Assembly: GCF_034479375.1 (NCBI RefSeq) | Contig: NZ_CP140155.1 | Coordinates: 2,542,001 to 2,606,000, forward strand | Direction: 5' to 3' | DNA length: 64,000 bases | Origin: Rhodopseudomonas palustris | GTDB lineage: Bacteria; Pseudomonadota; Alphaproteobacteria; Rhizobiales; Xanthobacteraceae | Shown here: piece by piece, positions 47,001 through 57,567 of the stretch | Numbering within the stretch: the first letter of the stretch is position 1 | Layout of the letters: every line of letters starts with the position of its first letter | Position numbers and translations under genes: made by a program | Notes under the pieces: model-generated | Told to the model about the DNA's origin: nothing | Databases searched by the model: none | What the model saw: only the letters and a program-made list of their open reading frames with translations

Positions 47001-50000
47001 CGCCGCCGTCGAGCCGATCGTTGCCGCCGAGGCCGATCAGGACGTCGTCGCCGCCGAGACCGGCCAGCCTGTCGTCGCCGTCCGTTCCGGTCAGCTCGTT
47101 GTCGCCGTCGTCACCGACGATATCGACCGGCATGCCGGCCAACACGGTGTCTTCCCGGTAGTCGAGGTTCTGGATGCGGGTGTCGTGGGCGCGGTCGGTG
47201 TCGGCCTCGCCATAGGCCGTCTCCGAGTAGTTCGCCGCCATGTATTCGGCGAACGCATCCTGTTCGGTGCCTTCGGCCGCGAAGTTCGCCACCTGCCCGG
47301 CATCCGGGACCAGATCCGGCGCCAGATTGACGACGTCGGCGAAGGTCGGATTGGCCGCGATGAAGCTCGCGAACGGATATCCGTCGCCGCCGGTGAGCAG
47401 GAAGCTCAGGGTCACGACGCGGATCGCCATGTTCGGATCGACCGCCAGTTCGCCATTGGCGACCAGCGTCATCACCGGGTTGCCGTCCTCGTCGATCAGG
47501 GCCGCCGACTGCACGCGATTGCCGGCCGGCAGATCCTTGTCGAACGAGAAGGAGATGCCGCCGATCTGGGCGAACTGGCCCGGGGTGGCGGTCGCGGTGG
47601 TCGCCTTGACGGCATGCTCCAGCACTTCGAGCAACTGGGTCGCCGTGACGGTGACCAGCGACAGCGAGTTGTTGAAGCGCAGCGAGTTGGCGATGTCGAG
47701 CTGCGACACCTCGCCGGCCTCCTTGCCGACGCCGGCGTTGGCCAGCGGCGGATTCTCCACCGCGTCGCCGCCGACCGCGTAGACGTAGCCGATCGAGTCG
47801 CGGACACCGCCGCCGTTCTTGATCGAGACCAGCACCGTGTCGTCGACCTTCTGGGCGTACCAGAGGTTGGCGTCGGCGGTGAGGTTGCCGAGATTGGTCT
47901 CCTCGGTGCGAACCTCGCCGCGGCGACCTTCGAGATAGACGTCGGTCTTGCCAAAGGTGTTGCCGTCCTGCGCGTCGATGACTCCGCCCACGGCCTGGGC
48001 AATGTCGTTGACCAGATCGCCGCGGCTGCCGTCGGCGAACGGATCGGCGTCGTCGGCATCGACGTCGCCGTCATTGTCGACGTCGACGGTGGTGTTGCCG
48101 TCGTACAGCGACTGGACCACCTCCTCGGTGGTGGCGTAGGCGCCGTTGACGGCGGTGTTCGCGGTGTAGATCACGTTGCCTTCGGCGTCGAAATCGACCA
48201 CCAGCCGGCCCACATAGGAGTACTCGCCGGAGGTGTTGACGATCAGCGTGGTGTTGCCGTCGGCGTTCGCGGTGACGATCGGATAGGTGCCGGCCGCGGT
48301 GTCGCCGGCGCGGAGCGCGTCGGTCTCGTCGGCCAGCAGCGTGTGCGAGCCGCCGGCGATGATGACGTCGACGCCGTGCAGCAGCGGCGCCAGCGCCTGC
48401 TCGAAGGCGAGCTGCTGCAGATGGCTGACCAGGATGATCTTGTTGATGCCCTGGGACAGCAGTTCATCGATGGTCGGCTGCAGGATCGCCGCCAGCGCCG
48501 CCATGTCGTCGACATTGTCGCCGATCACTTCGACGCCGCCGGTCGACGAGATGCTCTGGACGATCTGGGTGGTCGCGCCGAGCACACCGATCCGCTCGCC
48601 GTTCTCCTCGATGATGGTCGCCGGCGCGATCTTCTTGCCGATGCCCGCGACCGGCGGGAAGCCGGTGTAGTTGTCGGCGTCCTGGATGGTGCTGGTGTAG
48701 AGCCCGGAGAGGTTGGAGTCTCCCGAGAAATCCAGGTTCGCCGAGAGATAGGGGAACTGCGCGCCCGGGAAGCTGGCGGTTTGCCGGATGATCGCGGCGA
48801 ACGGGTTGGTGCCGGCGTCGAATTCGTGATTGCCGATCGCCGACGCCTGCACGCCGATGATGTTGAGCATCGAGATGTCGGCGGTGCCGAAGCCGGGCGA
48901 GATGTTCAGCGTCCCCGGGGTCAGGCCGTAATAGGTCTCGAGCGCGGTCTCGTAGATCTCCTTCATCGAGGCGTCGCTGCCGGCGCTGAAGAACGGGCTG
49001 GGAATGAAATTGTCGCCCGACGACAGCGTGATCGAGTTCTCGTAAGTGTCTTCCAGATAGTCGACGATCGCGGCGAAATTGCCGGCGCGATCCACCGCAT
49101 TCAGACCCGCCTCGAAGTCCGAGGCGTGCAGGATCTGCAGCGTGTAGGCCGGGGCCTGCGCCTGCTCGCCGAGGTTGAGGCCGACGATCACCGGGTCGTG
49201 GTCCGACACGCGGATCGCGGAGCCGTCATCGAAGATCGACGTGTCGCGGCCGAAATCGGTGTTGTAGTCGAGCGCGTCGGCTTCGTCGGCGTTGATGTGC
49301 CAGGTGGTGACGCCGGTCACCTGCTCGCCGAGGCTGCCATTGGCGAAGGCGTAGTCGAGCGTGCCGGTCTGGCCGTCGAACACGTAGGAATAGGCGCCGT
49401 CCTCGCGAGTCTGCAAATTCTCGTAGCCCGCGCCCTCGATGAGGCCGATCGACTGCTCCTTGGCGTAGCCGTTGAAGTCGCCGAGCAGCAGCACGTCGTT
49501 GTCGCCCGATCCGGTGGGATCGCTCTGCGCCCAGGCGGTCAGGGCCACCGAGGCCAGCTCGCGCTGGTTCTGCCAATTGCCCTGGCCGTCGCCCTGATCG
49601 GCGTCGGCGCCGGTGCCGGTGCCGCTCTTGGACTTGAGATGATTGGCGACCGCGGTGAAGGTCTCGCCGGTCGACAGTTCCTCGAAGGTCACCGCCAGCG
49701 CGTTACGGCTGGTGTTCTCGCCGTCGAAGATGTGCCCGACGGTGCTCTGGCTGAGCAGGCCGGACAGGCCGAGCCCGGGGAGATCGGCGTCGTTGAGGAT
49801 CTCGACGGTGGTGCCGTCGGCGATCTTGACCGCGGAGGTCTTGTAGATGAAGCCGACCGCGATGGCGTCGCCGCCGACGAACTGCTGGCCGGGATTGACC
49901 CAGGCGTAGGTGCCCTCGCCGGCCGCGGCGTTGAGCTGCTCGACCAGATGCTCGATGGCGTTGCCGGACGAGCCCGGCAGGAAGTCGTTCTCCAGTTCGG

Positions 50001-52044
50001 TCAGCGCCAGCACGTCGACGTCCATGGCGACGATCGCATCGACCAGCTTGGCGGTCTGACGCGCCAGTTCGGCCGAGCTGTCGGCGCCGCGCGGATCCGC
50101 GCCGATCGCGGTGGTGGCGGAGCCGACGTCGAGCGTCGTGAAGTAGTTGAGCACGTTGAAGCTCGCCGCCTTCAGCCGGCCGCCGACGTCGTCCGGCGTT
50201 TCGGTGCGGGGCGTCGCGCCGTCCTCGAAGCTGTTGGTGCCGTCTTCGACCGAGCGGATCCGCCAGGTCGCGCCCGAGGCCGAATTGCCGGCCCACTGAT
50301 AGTCGAGCACGCCGGTCAGGCCGGTGATGGTGTCGCCCATCCGCGGCGCGGTGTCGGTGTTGTAGACCGGGCCGAAGCCATCGAGATTGGTGATGGGCTG
50401 GTTCTGGGTGTTGAGGCCGTCGTCATAGGTGATGGTGCGGGCGCCCAGTTCGGCCAGATAGGCCTGATAGGCGGCGGCGTCGGGCGCGTTCTCCTGGGTG
50501 AACTGCGCGGGACGATCGCCGGCCACCAGCTTGATCTCGTTGAAGCGGTCGAGATTGTACTGCTCGGTGATGGTCAGGGTCTCGGGAATGGTGACCAGCA
50601 TGCCTTCATAGGCTTCGAGGTCGGGCTGGTAATCGCCGTCCTGGCTCAGCGTCGTTCCCATCGACGGCAGGTCGATCTCGACCGCCATGGTGCTGATGTC
50701 CGACACCGCGCCGGCCTCGACGATCGCGATGTTCGTCGCGCTGAGCTGGGTGAGCCCGAAATACTCGCTGACCGAGCCGGTGACGCGGACCCGATCGCCG
50801 ACATTGACGTCGGTGGCGTTGCCGTAGACGAAGATCGCTTCCGAGGTCCGCACGTTGCCGTCCGAATCGGTGATCTCTTCCTGCAGATAGAAGCCGTTGA
50901 GATTGCGGCCGGTGTCGGCATCGCCGTTCTGGAAGTCGCCGATCACGATGGCCTCGACGGTGACCGTCTGGCCGACCATCGCGCTGCTGGCGCCTTCGCC
51001 CTGAATGGTGCTGATCTTGGTGATGCCGACGTCGTCATTGACGATCACGCCGGTGGCCTGCGAAGCGCCGCCGATGGTCGTGGTGACGGGTTCGGAATTG
51101 GTGACGTTCTCGAGGGTCAGCGTGAAGCTCTCGTCGGCCTCGGTGACGGTGTCGCCGGCCACGGTGACGGTGACCGTCGTCGAGGTCTGCCCGGCCGCGA
51201 TCGTGCCGGTGAAGCTGCCCGGATTGCCGCCGACGAAGTCGGACGCGTCGGTCTGCGCCGAGGCGACCGAGCCGGAGAACGACACCTCGCCGATGGAGCC
51301 GCCGGCGCGCACGACGGTGAACTCGTAGCTGGTGCTGCCGGAATTGCCTTCGTCGTGCGAAACCGTGGTCGAGCCCGGCGCAAAGCCGACGATCTGGCCC
51401 TCGGCCGGCGTATCTGCCGCACTGGTCACCTTGATGTCGTCGATGCCGACCCACTCGTCATTGCCGGCGGCATTGGTGGTCAGGATGCGGATCTGCAGAT
51501 CGGCGCGGCCGTTGACCTCGGTGGGCAGCAGCAGGTTGAACGGCGTCACCTGGGTCGCGGAATTCGCGGTCGTCACGTCGGCAGCGTAGCCGCCGGGGAC
51601 GTTGGTCCAGGAGCCCGACGAGCCGAGCCGGTACTGCACCGCGATCGGCTGCGTGGCGTTGTCCGAGCTGGCGTCGAGATCGCGGGCGTTGAAGGACAGC
51701 CGGACGTCTTCGCGGCCGGTGGCGTCGAGATAGAGCACCAGGCTGGGCGCATCCGCGGTGCCCGAGCCGTTCAGGGCGACCGTCGGATTGGCGAGCGCGA
51801 ATTCGGCGACGCCGCCATTGGTGATGGTGGTGTTGGTCTGGTTGGCGATGACGTCGACCGAGCCGAGAGCGGCGCCCGTCAGCGTCCGCGGATCGACACC
51901 GGTCGGCGTGCTCGCATTGATGTCGCCTTGATAGCCGACGATCGACGCGACGCCGTTCCAATTGTCGTCGGCCGTGATCAGGCCGGTGTTGGACCAATCC
52001 TGCAGGAAATCGCCGGTCGCCAGGACGTGAGGGGTCGTCGACAT
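44065..52044 (-). CDS. Giant secreted RTX protein: extracellular nuclease plus 5'-nucleotidase
   Basis: 2659 residues from ATG 52044, with GGAG 9 bases upstream; the frame continues to 52086. Order: N-terminal beta domain (~1-210), Calx-beta (~215-330), OB-like ExeM/NucH segment (~340-430), endonuclease/exonuclease/phosphatase domain (~620-955; [23 protein letters not shown]), metallophosphatase and C-terminal 5'-nucleotidase domains (~966-1628; [23 protein letters not shown]), first RTX block (~1645-1770), a ~530-residue non-RTX beta-helix-like region, second RTX block (~2325-2585) and a C-terminal ~75-residue secretion tail ending in a hydrophobic residue. No N-terminal signal peptide is present. 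It should leave through the divergent T1SS and act outside, cutting DNA and dephosphorylating nucleotides. Confidence 0.88.
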   Translation of the reverse strand: MSTTPHVLATGDFLQDWSNTGLITADDNWNGVASIVGYQGDINASTPTGVDPRTLTGAALGSVDVIANQTNTTITNGGVAEFALANPTVALNGSGTADAPSLVLYLDATGREDVRLSFNARDLDASSDNATQPIAVQYRLGSSGSWTNVPGGYAADVTTANSATQVTPFNLLLPTEVNGRADLQIRILTTNAAGNDEWVGIDDIKVTSAADTPAEGQIVGFAPGSTTVSHDEGNSGSTSYEFTVVRAGGSIGEVSFSGSVASAQTDASDFVGGNPGSFTGTIAAGQTSTTVTVTVAGDTVTEADESFTLTLENVTNSEPVTTTIGGASQATGVIVNDDVGITKISTIQGEGASSAMVGQTVTVEAIVIGDFQNGDADTGRNLNGFYLQEEITDSDGNVRTSEAIFVYGNATDVNVGDRVRVTGSVSEYFGLTQLSATNIAIVEAGAVSDISTMAVEIDLPSMGTTLSQDGDYQPDLEAYEGMLVTIPETLTITEQYNLDRFNEIKLVAGDRPAQFTQENAPDAAAYQAYLAELGARTITYDDGLNTQNQPITNLDGFGPVYNTDTAPRMGDTITGLTGVLDYQWAGNSASGATWRIRSVEDGTNSFEDGATPRTETPDDVGGRLKAASFNVLNYFTTLDVGSATTAIGADPRGADSSAELARQTAKLVDAIVAMDVDVLALTELENDFLPGSSGNAIEHLVEQLNAAAGEGTYAWVNPGQQFVGGDAIAVGFIYKTSAVKIADGTTVEILNDADLPGLGLSGLLSQSTVGHIFDGENTSRNALAVTFEELSTGETFTAVANHLKSKSGTGTGADADQGDGQGNWQNQRELASVALTAWAQSDPTGSGDNDVLLLGDFNGYAKEQSIGLIEGAGYENLQTREDGAYSYVFDGQTGTLDYAFANGSLGEQVTGVTTWHINADEADALDYNTDFGRDTSIFDDGSAIRVSDHDPVIVGLNLGEQAQAPAYTLQILHASDFEAGLNAVDRAGNFAAIVDYLEDTYENSITLSSGDNFIPSPFFSAGSDASMKEIYETALETYYGLTPGTLNISPGFGTADISMLNIIGVQASAIGNHEFDAGTNPFAAIIRQTASFPGAQFPYLSANLDFSGDSNLSGLYTSTIQDADNYTGFPPVAGIGKKIAPATIIEENGERIGVLGATTQIVQSISSTGGVEVIGDNVDDMAALAAILQPTIDELLSQGINKIILVSHLQQLAFEQALAPLLHGVDVIIAGGSHTLLADETDALRAGDTAAGTYPIVTANADGNTTLIVNTSGEYSYVGRLVVDFDAEGNVIYTANTAVNGAYATTEEVVQSLYDGNTTVDVDNDGDVDADDADPFADGSRGDLVNDIAQAVGGVIDAQDGNTFGKTDVYLEGRRGEVRTEETNLGNLTADANLWYAQKVDDTVLVSIKNGGGVRDSIGYVYAVGGDAVENPPLANAGVGKEAGEVSQLDIANSLRFNNSLSLVTVTATQLLEVLEHAVKATTATATPGQFAQIGGISFSFDKDLPAGNRVQSAALIDEDGNPVMTLVANGELAVDPNMAIRVVTLSFLLTGGDGYPFASFIAANPTFADVVNLAPDLVPDAGQVANFAAEGTEQDAFAEYMAANYSETAYGEADTDRAHDTRIQNLDYREDTVLAGMPVDIVGDDGDNELTGTDGDDRLAGLGGDDVLIGLGGNDRLDGGEGDDTLEGGAGDDTLDGGEGDDTLEGGAGNDHLTGGEGDDTLAGGDGDDILVGGEGYDTLEGGDGNDELVVGEGDSADGGDGDDLIIVSTEDGTPAWIDGGAGNDTVKLIGGGTSVLPSTIDVENLQVAGGTWSVEASESYANVTIGEDATLISSLVVDDDDHVVVQTGGQLVVSGNAIVWQGGGEAVVDNAGLIEGSSRVLTTTAGATGSLTFNNEAGGILRGAVTPQQAGHADATITINNAGVIEAGGRVLDFRSFDGNGASAVVNNLAGGIIRQYGTDSDVIRPGNDGTVNNWGTITTDASFVGGGDLIDFQSDTGGTVNNYAGGWMEASRHAVTGDNAVTVVNSGTMIGRNGSAVNLDTDGSVAQTAFITNYGVMEGRSAELSDSDGDAIDVDGLVKVLNHGRISGLGAEGYHNGEPNVSEAIAVGGGEIVNGADGEIYGYGRAIQVDNSSNSNALGVTTIVNDGLIQGDGHGPEGVSSEDAARFDLRGNEAINLVGSYADTLTNSATGRIVGGVAMGGGNDTLSNDGSITATGGSAVNMGEGDDLIVNRATITGDVLLGAGNDELINQSTGVITGDVTFGDGNDKLGNTGKIVGTVDLGAGDDFVNIWIGSDIQGQILLGDGNDLLISNDWISTNMEIDGGAGNDEIYTSFGNDTVRGGEGNDRIYANNGNDTVYGGAGDDEIYGQAGDDVIDGGDGADTINGGDGDDVLNGGAGDDMLRGGAGNDTIDGGAGFDTLDLSDATGAISLDVAGGRVSGAGIGTDSFTSIEAFILGSGDDVLTGGDGDEIFDGGAGNDTLKGGAGDDQLSGGDGNDKVDGGSGDDVVAGGAGDDVLKGGSGDDLIDGGDGDDTVDAGSGDDIVTGGAGNDTLKGGSGADIITGGVGDDILTGGSGSDVFVFAAGFGKDIVTDFTTTGSSADVLQFSSDVFADFADVMSHATQVGNDVVVTFDADATVTLANLQISALAADDFRFV
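44290..45070 (-). repeat. RTX repeat block 2 (C-terminal)
   Basis: Many nonapeptides of the form GGxGxDxhx in tandem ([20 protein letters not shown] type), interrupted once by a [16 protein letters not shown] insert. They bind calcium on export and precede the secretion signal. Confidence 0.93.
46750..47120 (-). repeat. RTX repeat block 1 (central)
   Basis: About a dozen nonapeptides ([18 protein letters not shown] type) directly after the 5'-nucleotidase domain, separating it from the beta-helix-like region. Confidence 0.92.
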
Positions 52045-52128
52045 GTATCGCCACTCCAGAGGTTGAGAGAAGGCGTCGAGGATCACCGCCTCACGACATG
52101 CGTGAGGGCGCGGTCCGGACGGCCGTTG

Positions 52129-52144
52129 GTTAACGAAATGTTAA
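52129..52144 (-). promoter_or_regulatory. Full CtrA binding box upstream of the RTX gene
   Basis: On the minus strand the sequence is TTAACATTTCGTTAAC, an exact TTAA-N7-TTAAC. It ends about 85 bases before the RTX start, where a CtrA-controlled promoter would sit. Confidence 0.7.
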
Positions 52145-52459
52145 TGCGCGTAGCTAGAACACGAACGGCAACAAATCGGTGACCGCTTTCTAACCGGCGG
52201 ATGAAGCCGCCGTGCCGTCGGTGCGATACGCGCCGAGCGAACTAACCGTTGGTTGTACGGCGGAAGAGCTGCCGGAGAGCGCGGCGTCCGACAACGCGCC
52301 GAAGAATCATTCGGTTGAGCGGATGATTAGTACGTCGTACTACGCAACCGGGGCTTGGTCCGATGAGCGCGTGTCGCCGCGTCGCCGCCCGCGCGACGGC
52401 GGCGTTTCGTCGCAGCCGCGGCCGGCGACGCGCCGGCAACGTCGATCGCCCTCGTCGAC

Positions 52460-52477
52460 CTGTCATGTGGTTGACGC
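52460..52477 (+). promoter_or_regulatory. Weak candidate Pho box upstream of the T1SS genes
   Basis: CTGTCATGTGGTTGACGC has a perfect first half-site (CTGTCAT), a 4-base spacer and a second half matching CTGTCAC at 4 of 7 positions. It lies about 70 bases before the ABC gene start, in the 500-base divergent gap that also holds the CtrA box. Nothing else was recognised in the gap. Confidence 0.25.
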
Positions 52478-52544
52478 GGAAGGTCGCTAACGAACGCCGA
52501 CCACATCCGACACGACGGTTCGGCGTCGTTTTCAGTTGAGTAAC

Positions 52545-54323
52545 ATGACCGCATCAACGCCATCCGGGCCAACGACCGCGTCCCGCGACCTCCCGTCCGC
52601 CGCGATCGCGTCCTGCCGAACTGCATTCCTGACGGTCGGATTGTTTTCGGCCGTGCTCAACGTGCTGATGCTCACCGGCTCCATCTATATGCTGCAGGTG
52701 TACGATCGGGTCATTCCATCGCACAGCATTCCGACCCTGGTGGCGCTGTCGATCGCGGTGGCGGCGGCGTATGCGCTGCAGGGTCTGTTCGATCTTCTGC
52801 GCCAGCGCATTCTGACCCGGATCGGATCGGCCCTGCACGCCGCGTTGTGGCGGCCCGTGGTCTGCCACATCCTGCGCGCGCCGCTGCGCGGCGGCGCCGC
52901 CAATCGCGGACTTCAACTGTCGCACGATCTGGATTCGGTGCGCTCGTTTCTGTCCGGGCTCGGCCCGACGACGCTGTTCGACCTGCCGTGGATGCCGCTG
53001 TATGTCGCCGGCTGCTTCCTGCTGCATCCTTATCTGGGCTGGACGCTGGTCGCGGGCGCGATCCTGCTGTTCGGAATCGCGCTGCTCGCCGAAGTGCTGA
53101 CGCGGGCGCCGACCCAGGAGGCCTCGCGCAGCGGCGCGGTCCGCGGCGTCCAGCTCGAAGCCGGCCGCCGCAACGCCGAGATCGTCGCGGCGCTCGGCAT
53201 GGAGCAGCGCATGATCGGGCGGATCGGCGCGGCGAACGACGAACTCGTCGCTGCTCAGCAGCGCAACGCAGATATCGCCGGTTCGCTCGGCGCCTTGTCG
53301 AAGACGCTGCGCTTCATGCTGCAGTCGGCGCTGCTCGGCCTCGGCGCCTATCTGGTGATCGAAGGGCTCGCCAGCGGCGGCGTGATGATCGCCGCGTCGA
53401 TCATGGGCAGCCGCGCGCTGGCGCCGGTGGAATTGGCGATCTCGATCTGGCGTCCGTTTCTCGGCGCCCGGCAGGCCTGGCAGCGCCTGCGTGTCGCTCT
53501 TCGGGACGGCGGCGCGCCGACCGCGGAGGTCGCGCCCGAGCGCGCGATCCATCGCCTGACGGTGGAGCAGGTGGTGATCCCCGCACCCGGCGGCACCTCC
53601 GCCATCGTGCAGAACGCGTCGTTCGCGCTCGAAGCCGGACAGGCCGTCGGCATCATCGGCCCCTCCGCCGCCGGCAAGTCGACGCTGGCGCGGGCGCTGG
53701 TCGGCATCTGGCCGATCGCACGCGGCGAAATTCGCCTCGATGGCGCCACGCTCGATCAATGGCCGGCGGACATTCGCGGCAGCATGATCGGCTATCTGCC
53801 GCAGGACGTCGAATTGTTCGACGGCACGGTGGCGGAGAACATCGCGCGGTTCGATCCGCAGATCGAGGAGGCCGCGGTGATCGCTGCGGCGAAGGCCGCC
53901 GGCGCCTACGAGATGATCCTGAAGCTGCCGAAGGGCTTCGAGATGCGGATCGGCGAAGCCGGTGCGACCCTGTCGGGCGGCCAGCGGCAGCGGATCGCGC
54001 TGGCGCGCGCGTTGTACCAGGACCCGTTCATGGTGGTGCTCGACGAGCCCAACGCCAGTCTCGACGCCGAGGGCGACGCCGCGCTTACCGATGCCATCCG
54101 GCGTGTCCGCGCCCGGGGCGGCATCGCCATCGTCATTGCGCATCGGCCGGCGGCGCTCGCCGCGGTCGATCTGGTGCTGACGCTGGCCGGCGGCCAGGTC
54201 CAGGCGTTCGGGCCGAAGGACGAAGTGCTGCGCAAGTCGCTGGCCGCTCATCCGGCGCCGGGCGGAGCGGCGTTGCAGGCGGTGCCCGATACGCGCCCGC
54301 CGCCGGCCGCCGCCGTCAGTTGA
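52545..54323 (+). CDS. Type I secretion system ABC permease/ATPase (PrtD-like)
   Basis: 592 residues from ATG 52545; an in-frame TTG at 52536 is an alternative. Six transmembrane helices (about 20-310) form the permease half. The ATPase half has Walker A GPSAAGKST (~372-380), the signature LSGGQRQRIALARAL (~476-490), Walker B VVLDEP (~497) and the AHR switch. There is no C39-like N-terminal domain, which fits the PrtD/LipB subgroup that exports RTX proteases and related proteins. It drives export through the membrane fusion partner immediately downstream, and its substrate is almost certainly the divergent RTX protein. No TolC gene is nearby. Confidence 0.92.
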   Translation: MTASTPSGPTTASRDLPSAAIASCRTAFLTVGLFSAVLNVLMLTGSIYMLQVYDRVIPSHSIPTLVALSIAVAAAYALQGLFDLLRQRILTRIGSALHAALWRPVVCHILRAPLRGGAANRGLQLSHDLDSVRSFLSGLGPTTLFDLPWMPLYVAGCFLLHPYLGWTLVAGAILLFGIALLAEVLTRAPTQEASRSGAVRGVQLEAGRRNAEIVAALGMEQRMIGRIGAANDELVAAQQRNADIAGSLGALSKTLRFMLQSALLGLGAYLVIEGLASGGVMIAASIMGSRALAPVELAISIWRPFLGARQAWQRLRVALRDGGAPTAEVAPERAIHRLTVEQVVIPAPGGTSAIVQNASFALEAGQAVGIIGPSAAGKSTLARALVGIWPIARGEIRLDGATLDQWPADIRGSMIGYLPQDVELFDGTVAENIARFDPQIEEAAVIAAAKAAGAYEMILKLPKGFEMRIGEAGATLSGGQRQRIALARALYQDPFMVVLDEPNASLDAEGDAALTDAIRRVRARGGIAIVIAHRPAALAAVDLVLTLAGGQVQAFGPKDEVLRKSLAAHPAPGGAALQAVPDTRPPPAAAVS

Positions 54324-54333
54324 GGATCTCGAC

Positions 54334-55656
54334 ATGACCACACCTGCTCCACCCGAGGCCGGCCGCAGCGATCCGTTCCGCGATATTCGGCGCGCCGCCG
54401 GATTCGGCGTCGCCGCGCTGGTGATCGTGGCCTCCACCGCCGGCGTCTGGGCGATGACGGCGCCGCTCGCCAGCGCCGTGATCGCGCCGGCGCAAGTGGT
54501 GGTCGACAGCAATGTGCGCCGGGTGCAGCACCCGAGCGGCGGCGTGGTCGCCGAAATCTACGTCAACGACGGCGACGTGGTGCATGCCGGCGACATGCTG
54601 GTCCGGCTCGACGAGACGATGTCGCGCGCCAACCTCGCGCTGATCGAGAACCAGCTCAATCAACTCCGGGTGCGGCGCGCCCGCCTGCAGGCCGAACAGG
54701 GCGGCAAGGACGACTTGCTGATTCCGGCCGACATCGCCGCACGCCACGGCGTCGCCGTGATCGACGAAATGATCGAGGGCGAGACGACGCTGTTCGCCCG
54801 CCGGCGCGAGGCGATCAACGGCCAGCAGTCGCAATTGCGCGAACGCAAGGCGCAGATCGCCGACGAAATTCGCGGCCTCGAAGCGCAGATTGCGTCGAAA
54901 CGCGAGCAGACTCGCTGGATCCAGACCGAGCTCGAGGGGGTGCGGCAGCTCTTCGAGAAGAATCTGGTGCCCTATGCACGCCTCACCACCCTGGAGCGCG
55001 AGGCCTCCCGCCTGAGCGGCGAGGACGGCCAGCTGATCGCCGAGATCGCCCGCGCCAGGGGCCGGATCACCGAGACCGAACTGCAGATCATCCAGTTGGT
55101 CCAGGACCAGCGCCGCGAAGTCGCGACCGAACTTCGCGACGTCGAAACCAAGCTCGCCGATCTCGGCGAGCGCCGGATCGCAGCGCTCGATCAGCTCGAC
55201 CGGGTGGTGCTGCGCGCCCCGCAGGACGGGCTGGTCCACCAGAAGTCGGTCCACACCGTCGGCGGCGTGATCACCGCGGGCGAGCAGTTGATGCTGATCG
55301 TGCCGAAGGACGCGCTGGTCGTCGAGGCCAGGGTCGATCCGCAGATGATCGACCGGCTCAGGCTCGGACAAACCGCCAAGCTTCGCTTCAGCGCCTTCGA
55401 CGCCGCGATCACGCCGGAGCTCGACGGAACGCTGACCCGGATTGCCGCCGACCTGACCAAGGATCCGCAATCGGGAGCCGCGTATTATGTGGCGCGTATC
55501 AGCCTGGCCGCCAGTGAACTCGCCAAGCTCGAAGGGAAAGCACTGGTGCCGGGCATGCCGGTCGAGGCTTTCATCCAGAACGGCGTGAGAACGGCCTTCG
55601 CCTATTTGCGCAAGCCGCTGGAAGACCAGCTCGCCCGCGCATTTCGGCAAAAATAG
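54334..55656 (+). CDS. Type I secretion membrane fusion protein (HlyD/PrtE-like)
   Basis: 440 residues; the start is 10 bases after the ABC stop. One N-terminal membrane helix (about 25-48) is followed by a lipoyl-like half (RRVQHPSGGVVAEIYVNDGD), a long periplasmic coiled coil (about 95-300, rich in Glu, Arg and Gln), the second lipoyl half (VVLRAPQDGLVHQKSVHTVG) and a beta-barrel domain. It bridges the ABC exporter and TolC. Length and pattern match HlyD-family partners of PrtD-type transporters. Confidence 0.92.
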   Translation: MTTPAPPEAGRSDPFRDIRRAAGFGVAALVIVASTAGVWAMTAPLASAVIAPAQVVVDSNVRRVQHPSGGVVAEIYVNDGDVVHAGDMLVRLDETMSRANLALIENQLNQLRVRRARLQAEQGGKDDLLIPADIAARHGVAVIDEMIEGETTLFARRREAINGQQSQLRERKAQIADEIRGLEAQIASKREQTRWIQTELEGVRQLFEKNLVPYARLTTLEREASRLSGEDGQLIAEIARARGRITETELQIIQLVQDQRREVATELRDVETKLADLGERRIAALDQLDRVVLRAPQDGLVHQKSVHTVGGVITAGEQLMLIVPKDALVVEARVDPQMIDRLRLGQTAKLRFSAFDAAITPELDGTLTRIAADLTKDPQSGAAYYVARISLAASELAKLEGKALVPGMPVEAFIQNGVRTAFAYLRKPLEDQLARAFRQK

Positions 55657-55784
55657 TTCTCATCCGGGCGCGACCGAGGTGTCGACGTCGTCTGCCCCTC
55701 GCGAAAGCACGCGTGGCCTGGTGGGCATCGCGTCCGCCGAAAGGTCTCGTTTTGAGCACCGCCCCCTGAACAGACCGGCCGTGG

Positions 55785-56657
55785 CTACTGCCGTCGCCGC
55801 GGCGGGCGCGGCGGCTCGGCCGTCGGTGGCGGCGGCGCCTGCTGCGCGGTGTTGCTCGGGCCGAACAGCACGCGGGTCGGATTGCGGTCGAAATTGTTGA
55901 TCGCCCGACTGATGTCGCCGAGCGTGCGGCGGCCGTCGATGATCAGCGCGCTGGAGCGCTTGTCGAGATTGTCGGCGAGTTCGCGGAACGATTTGACCGC
56001 CTGGAACAGTTCGCCGCCGTCCTTGCCGCCGGCGAGCGCGTCGATCCCCTGCATCACGCTGTCGGTCTTGCCGATCACGCCGTCGACCTTGGCCATGATG
56101 CTGTCGATCTTGTCCGAGCTTCGCGCCAGGCTGGAGGTGAAGGTCTGCAGATTGTGCAGCGATTCCTTCACCGACTCCGCGTTCTCGGCGACCACCTTGT
56201 TGACGTTGCGCAGCGTCGCCTTCACCGACTCGGAGATGTCCATCAGCAGTTCCGGATCGGCCGTCAGCACCGGCACGCCGTCGTCGTCGAGCGGCACCGG
56301 GGGCGCGCTCTCCATGCCGCCCTTGAGCGAGATCGCGGCGACGCCGGTCAGGCCCTGGAATTCGAGGCCGACCAGCGTGTCCTTGCGGATCGGCGCGGTG
56401 TTCTCGACCATCGCCAGCGCCACCACGCGCTTGGGATTGTCGAGCTTGACCGAAATCACCTCGCCGACCCGGACGCCGTTGAAATTGACGCTGCCGCCGT
56501 TGCGCAGGCCCGAGGCCGCGCCTTCGAACACCACCCGGAGCGGACTGCGCGCCTTGGTGGAGTGGAGACTTTGGAACCAGAGCACGAACCCGAACGCCGC
56601 AGCGATCACCGAAAGGGTGAACACGCCGATCAGGAAGTAATTCGCTCGCGTTTCCAT
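55785..56657 (-). CDS. mlaD: MlaD-like MCE-domain lipid-transport protein
   Basis: 290 residues from ATG 56657 (GGAG upstream). A single N-terminal membrane anchor (about 8-28) is followed by the MCE domain (LRVVFEGAASGLRNGGSVNF, NGVRVGEVISVKLDNP, then GLEFQGLTGVAAISLKGG), an alpha-helical region of ~110 residues and a Pro/Arg-rich C-terminus. MlaD forms a hexameric ring in the periplasm that carries phospholipids to or from the inner-membrane MlaFE complex. It is last in the mlaE-mlaF-mlaD order on this strand, about 117 bases after mlaF. No MlaC or MlaA homologue is adjacent. Confidence 0.9.
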   Translation of the reverse strand: METRANYFLIGVFTLSVIAAAFGFVLWFQSLHSTKARSPLRVVFEGAASGLRNGGSVNFNGVRVGEVISVKLDNPKRVVALAMVENTAPIRKDTLVGLEFQGLTGVAAISLKGGMESAPPVPLDDDGVPVLTADPELLMDISESVKATLRNVNKVVAENAESVKESLHNLQTFTSSLARSSDKIDSIMAKVDGVIGKTDSVMQGIDALAGGKDGGELFQAVKSFRELADNLDKRSSALIIDGRRTLGDISRAINNFDRNPTRVLFGPSNTAQQAPPPPTAEPPRPPRRRQ

Positions 56658-56774
56658 TCAACCAACTCCAACTACGTCCGGCGCCGTCCGCCCGCACGCT
56701 TTGCGCGCGAATTGCGGACTCAAAGCGGCGCACACCTCTGAAATACTGCGAAACCGATCGGGATTGATCATCGC

Positions 56775-57566
56775 CTAGCCGACCACCGCCCGGGCGCGTT
56801 TGCCGTGGAAATACGACCGCAGCCACGGATGCTGCGACGCCTGCATATCGGCCATCGATCCGGCCGCGATCACCTTGCCGTCGCCCAGCACGGCGATCCG
56901 GTCGCAGGCGGTATGGAGGCTGTCGAGGTCGTGAGTTACCATGAAAACGGTGAGACCCAAAGTGCGCTGCAGGGTGCGGACCAGTTCGTCGAACTCGCCG
57001 GCGCCGATCGGGTCGAGGCCGGAGGTCGGCTCGTCGAGGAACACCAGTTCCGGATCCAGCGCCAGCGCACGGGCCAGCGCCACGCGCTTGATCATGCCGC
57101 CGGATAGTTCCGACGGGTAGCGATCGGCCACTTCCGGCTTGAGACCGACCATCACCAGCTTGGCGATGGTGATCTCGTCGAGCAGCCGCTGCGACAGCTT
57201 GAGATATTCCCGCACCGGAAACTGGATGTTCTGCCCCACCGTCAGCGACGAGAACAGCGCGCCCTGCTGGAACAGCACGCCCCAGCGCCGCTCGATGCCG
57301 CGCCGCTCGGCCGCGCCGGCGGCGTCGAGGTCGACGCCGAACACCTCGATCTGCCCGCTCAGCTTCGGCACCAGCCCGATGATGGTCCGGGTCAGCACCG
57401 ATTTGCCGGCGCCGGACGGACCGACGAAGCCGAGGATCTCGCCACGGCGGACGTCGAGGTCGAGACCGTTCAGCACCTTCGTAGCGCCGAACTGCACCGA
57501 GACGTCGCGGACCCGGATGATCGGATCGGACGCCTGCGCCGCAACTGCCTTTGCCGCATCCGCCAT
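56775..57566 (-). CDS. mlaF: MlaF-like ABC ATPase
   Basis: 263 residues. Walker A is GPSGAGKSV, the signature LSGGMIKRVALARALALDPE is the MlaF-type LSGGM variant, Walker B is LVFLDEPTSGLDP and the switch His lies in VTHDLD. It powers phospholipid transport by the MlaFEDB-like complex. The gene starts 1 base after the mlaE stop, implying translational coupling. Confidence 0.92.
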   Translation of the reverse strand: MADAAKAVAAQASDPIIRVRDVSVQFGATKVLNGLDLDVRRGEILGFVGPSGAGKSVLTRTIIGLVPKLSGQIEVFGVDLDAAGAAERRGIERRWGVLFQQGALFSSLTVGQNIQFPVREYLKLSQRLLDEITIAKLVMVGLKPEVADRYPSELSGGMIKRVALARALALDPELVFLDEPTSGLDPIGAGEFDELVRTLQRTLGLTVFMVTHDLDSLHTACDRIAVLGDGKVIAAGSMADMQASQHPWLRSYFHGKRARAVVG

Positions 57567-57567
57567 G

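Noticed and set aside
43927..52182. 2751-codon open frame antisense to the RTX gene
   Set aside because: The sense strand encodes recognisable nuclease, nucleotidase and RTX domains; the antisense protein is a Val/Ala/Asp-rich mirror of them.
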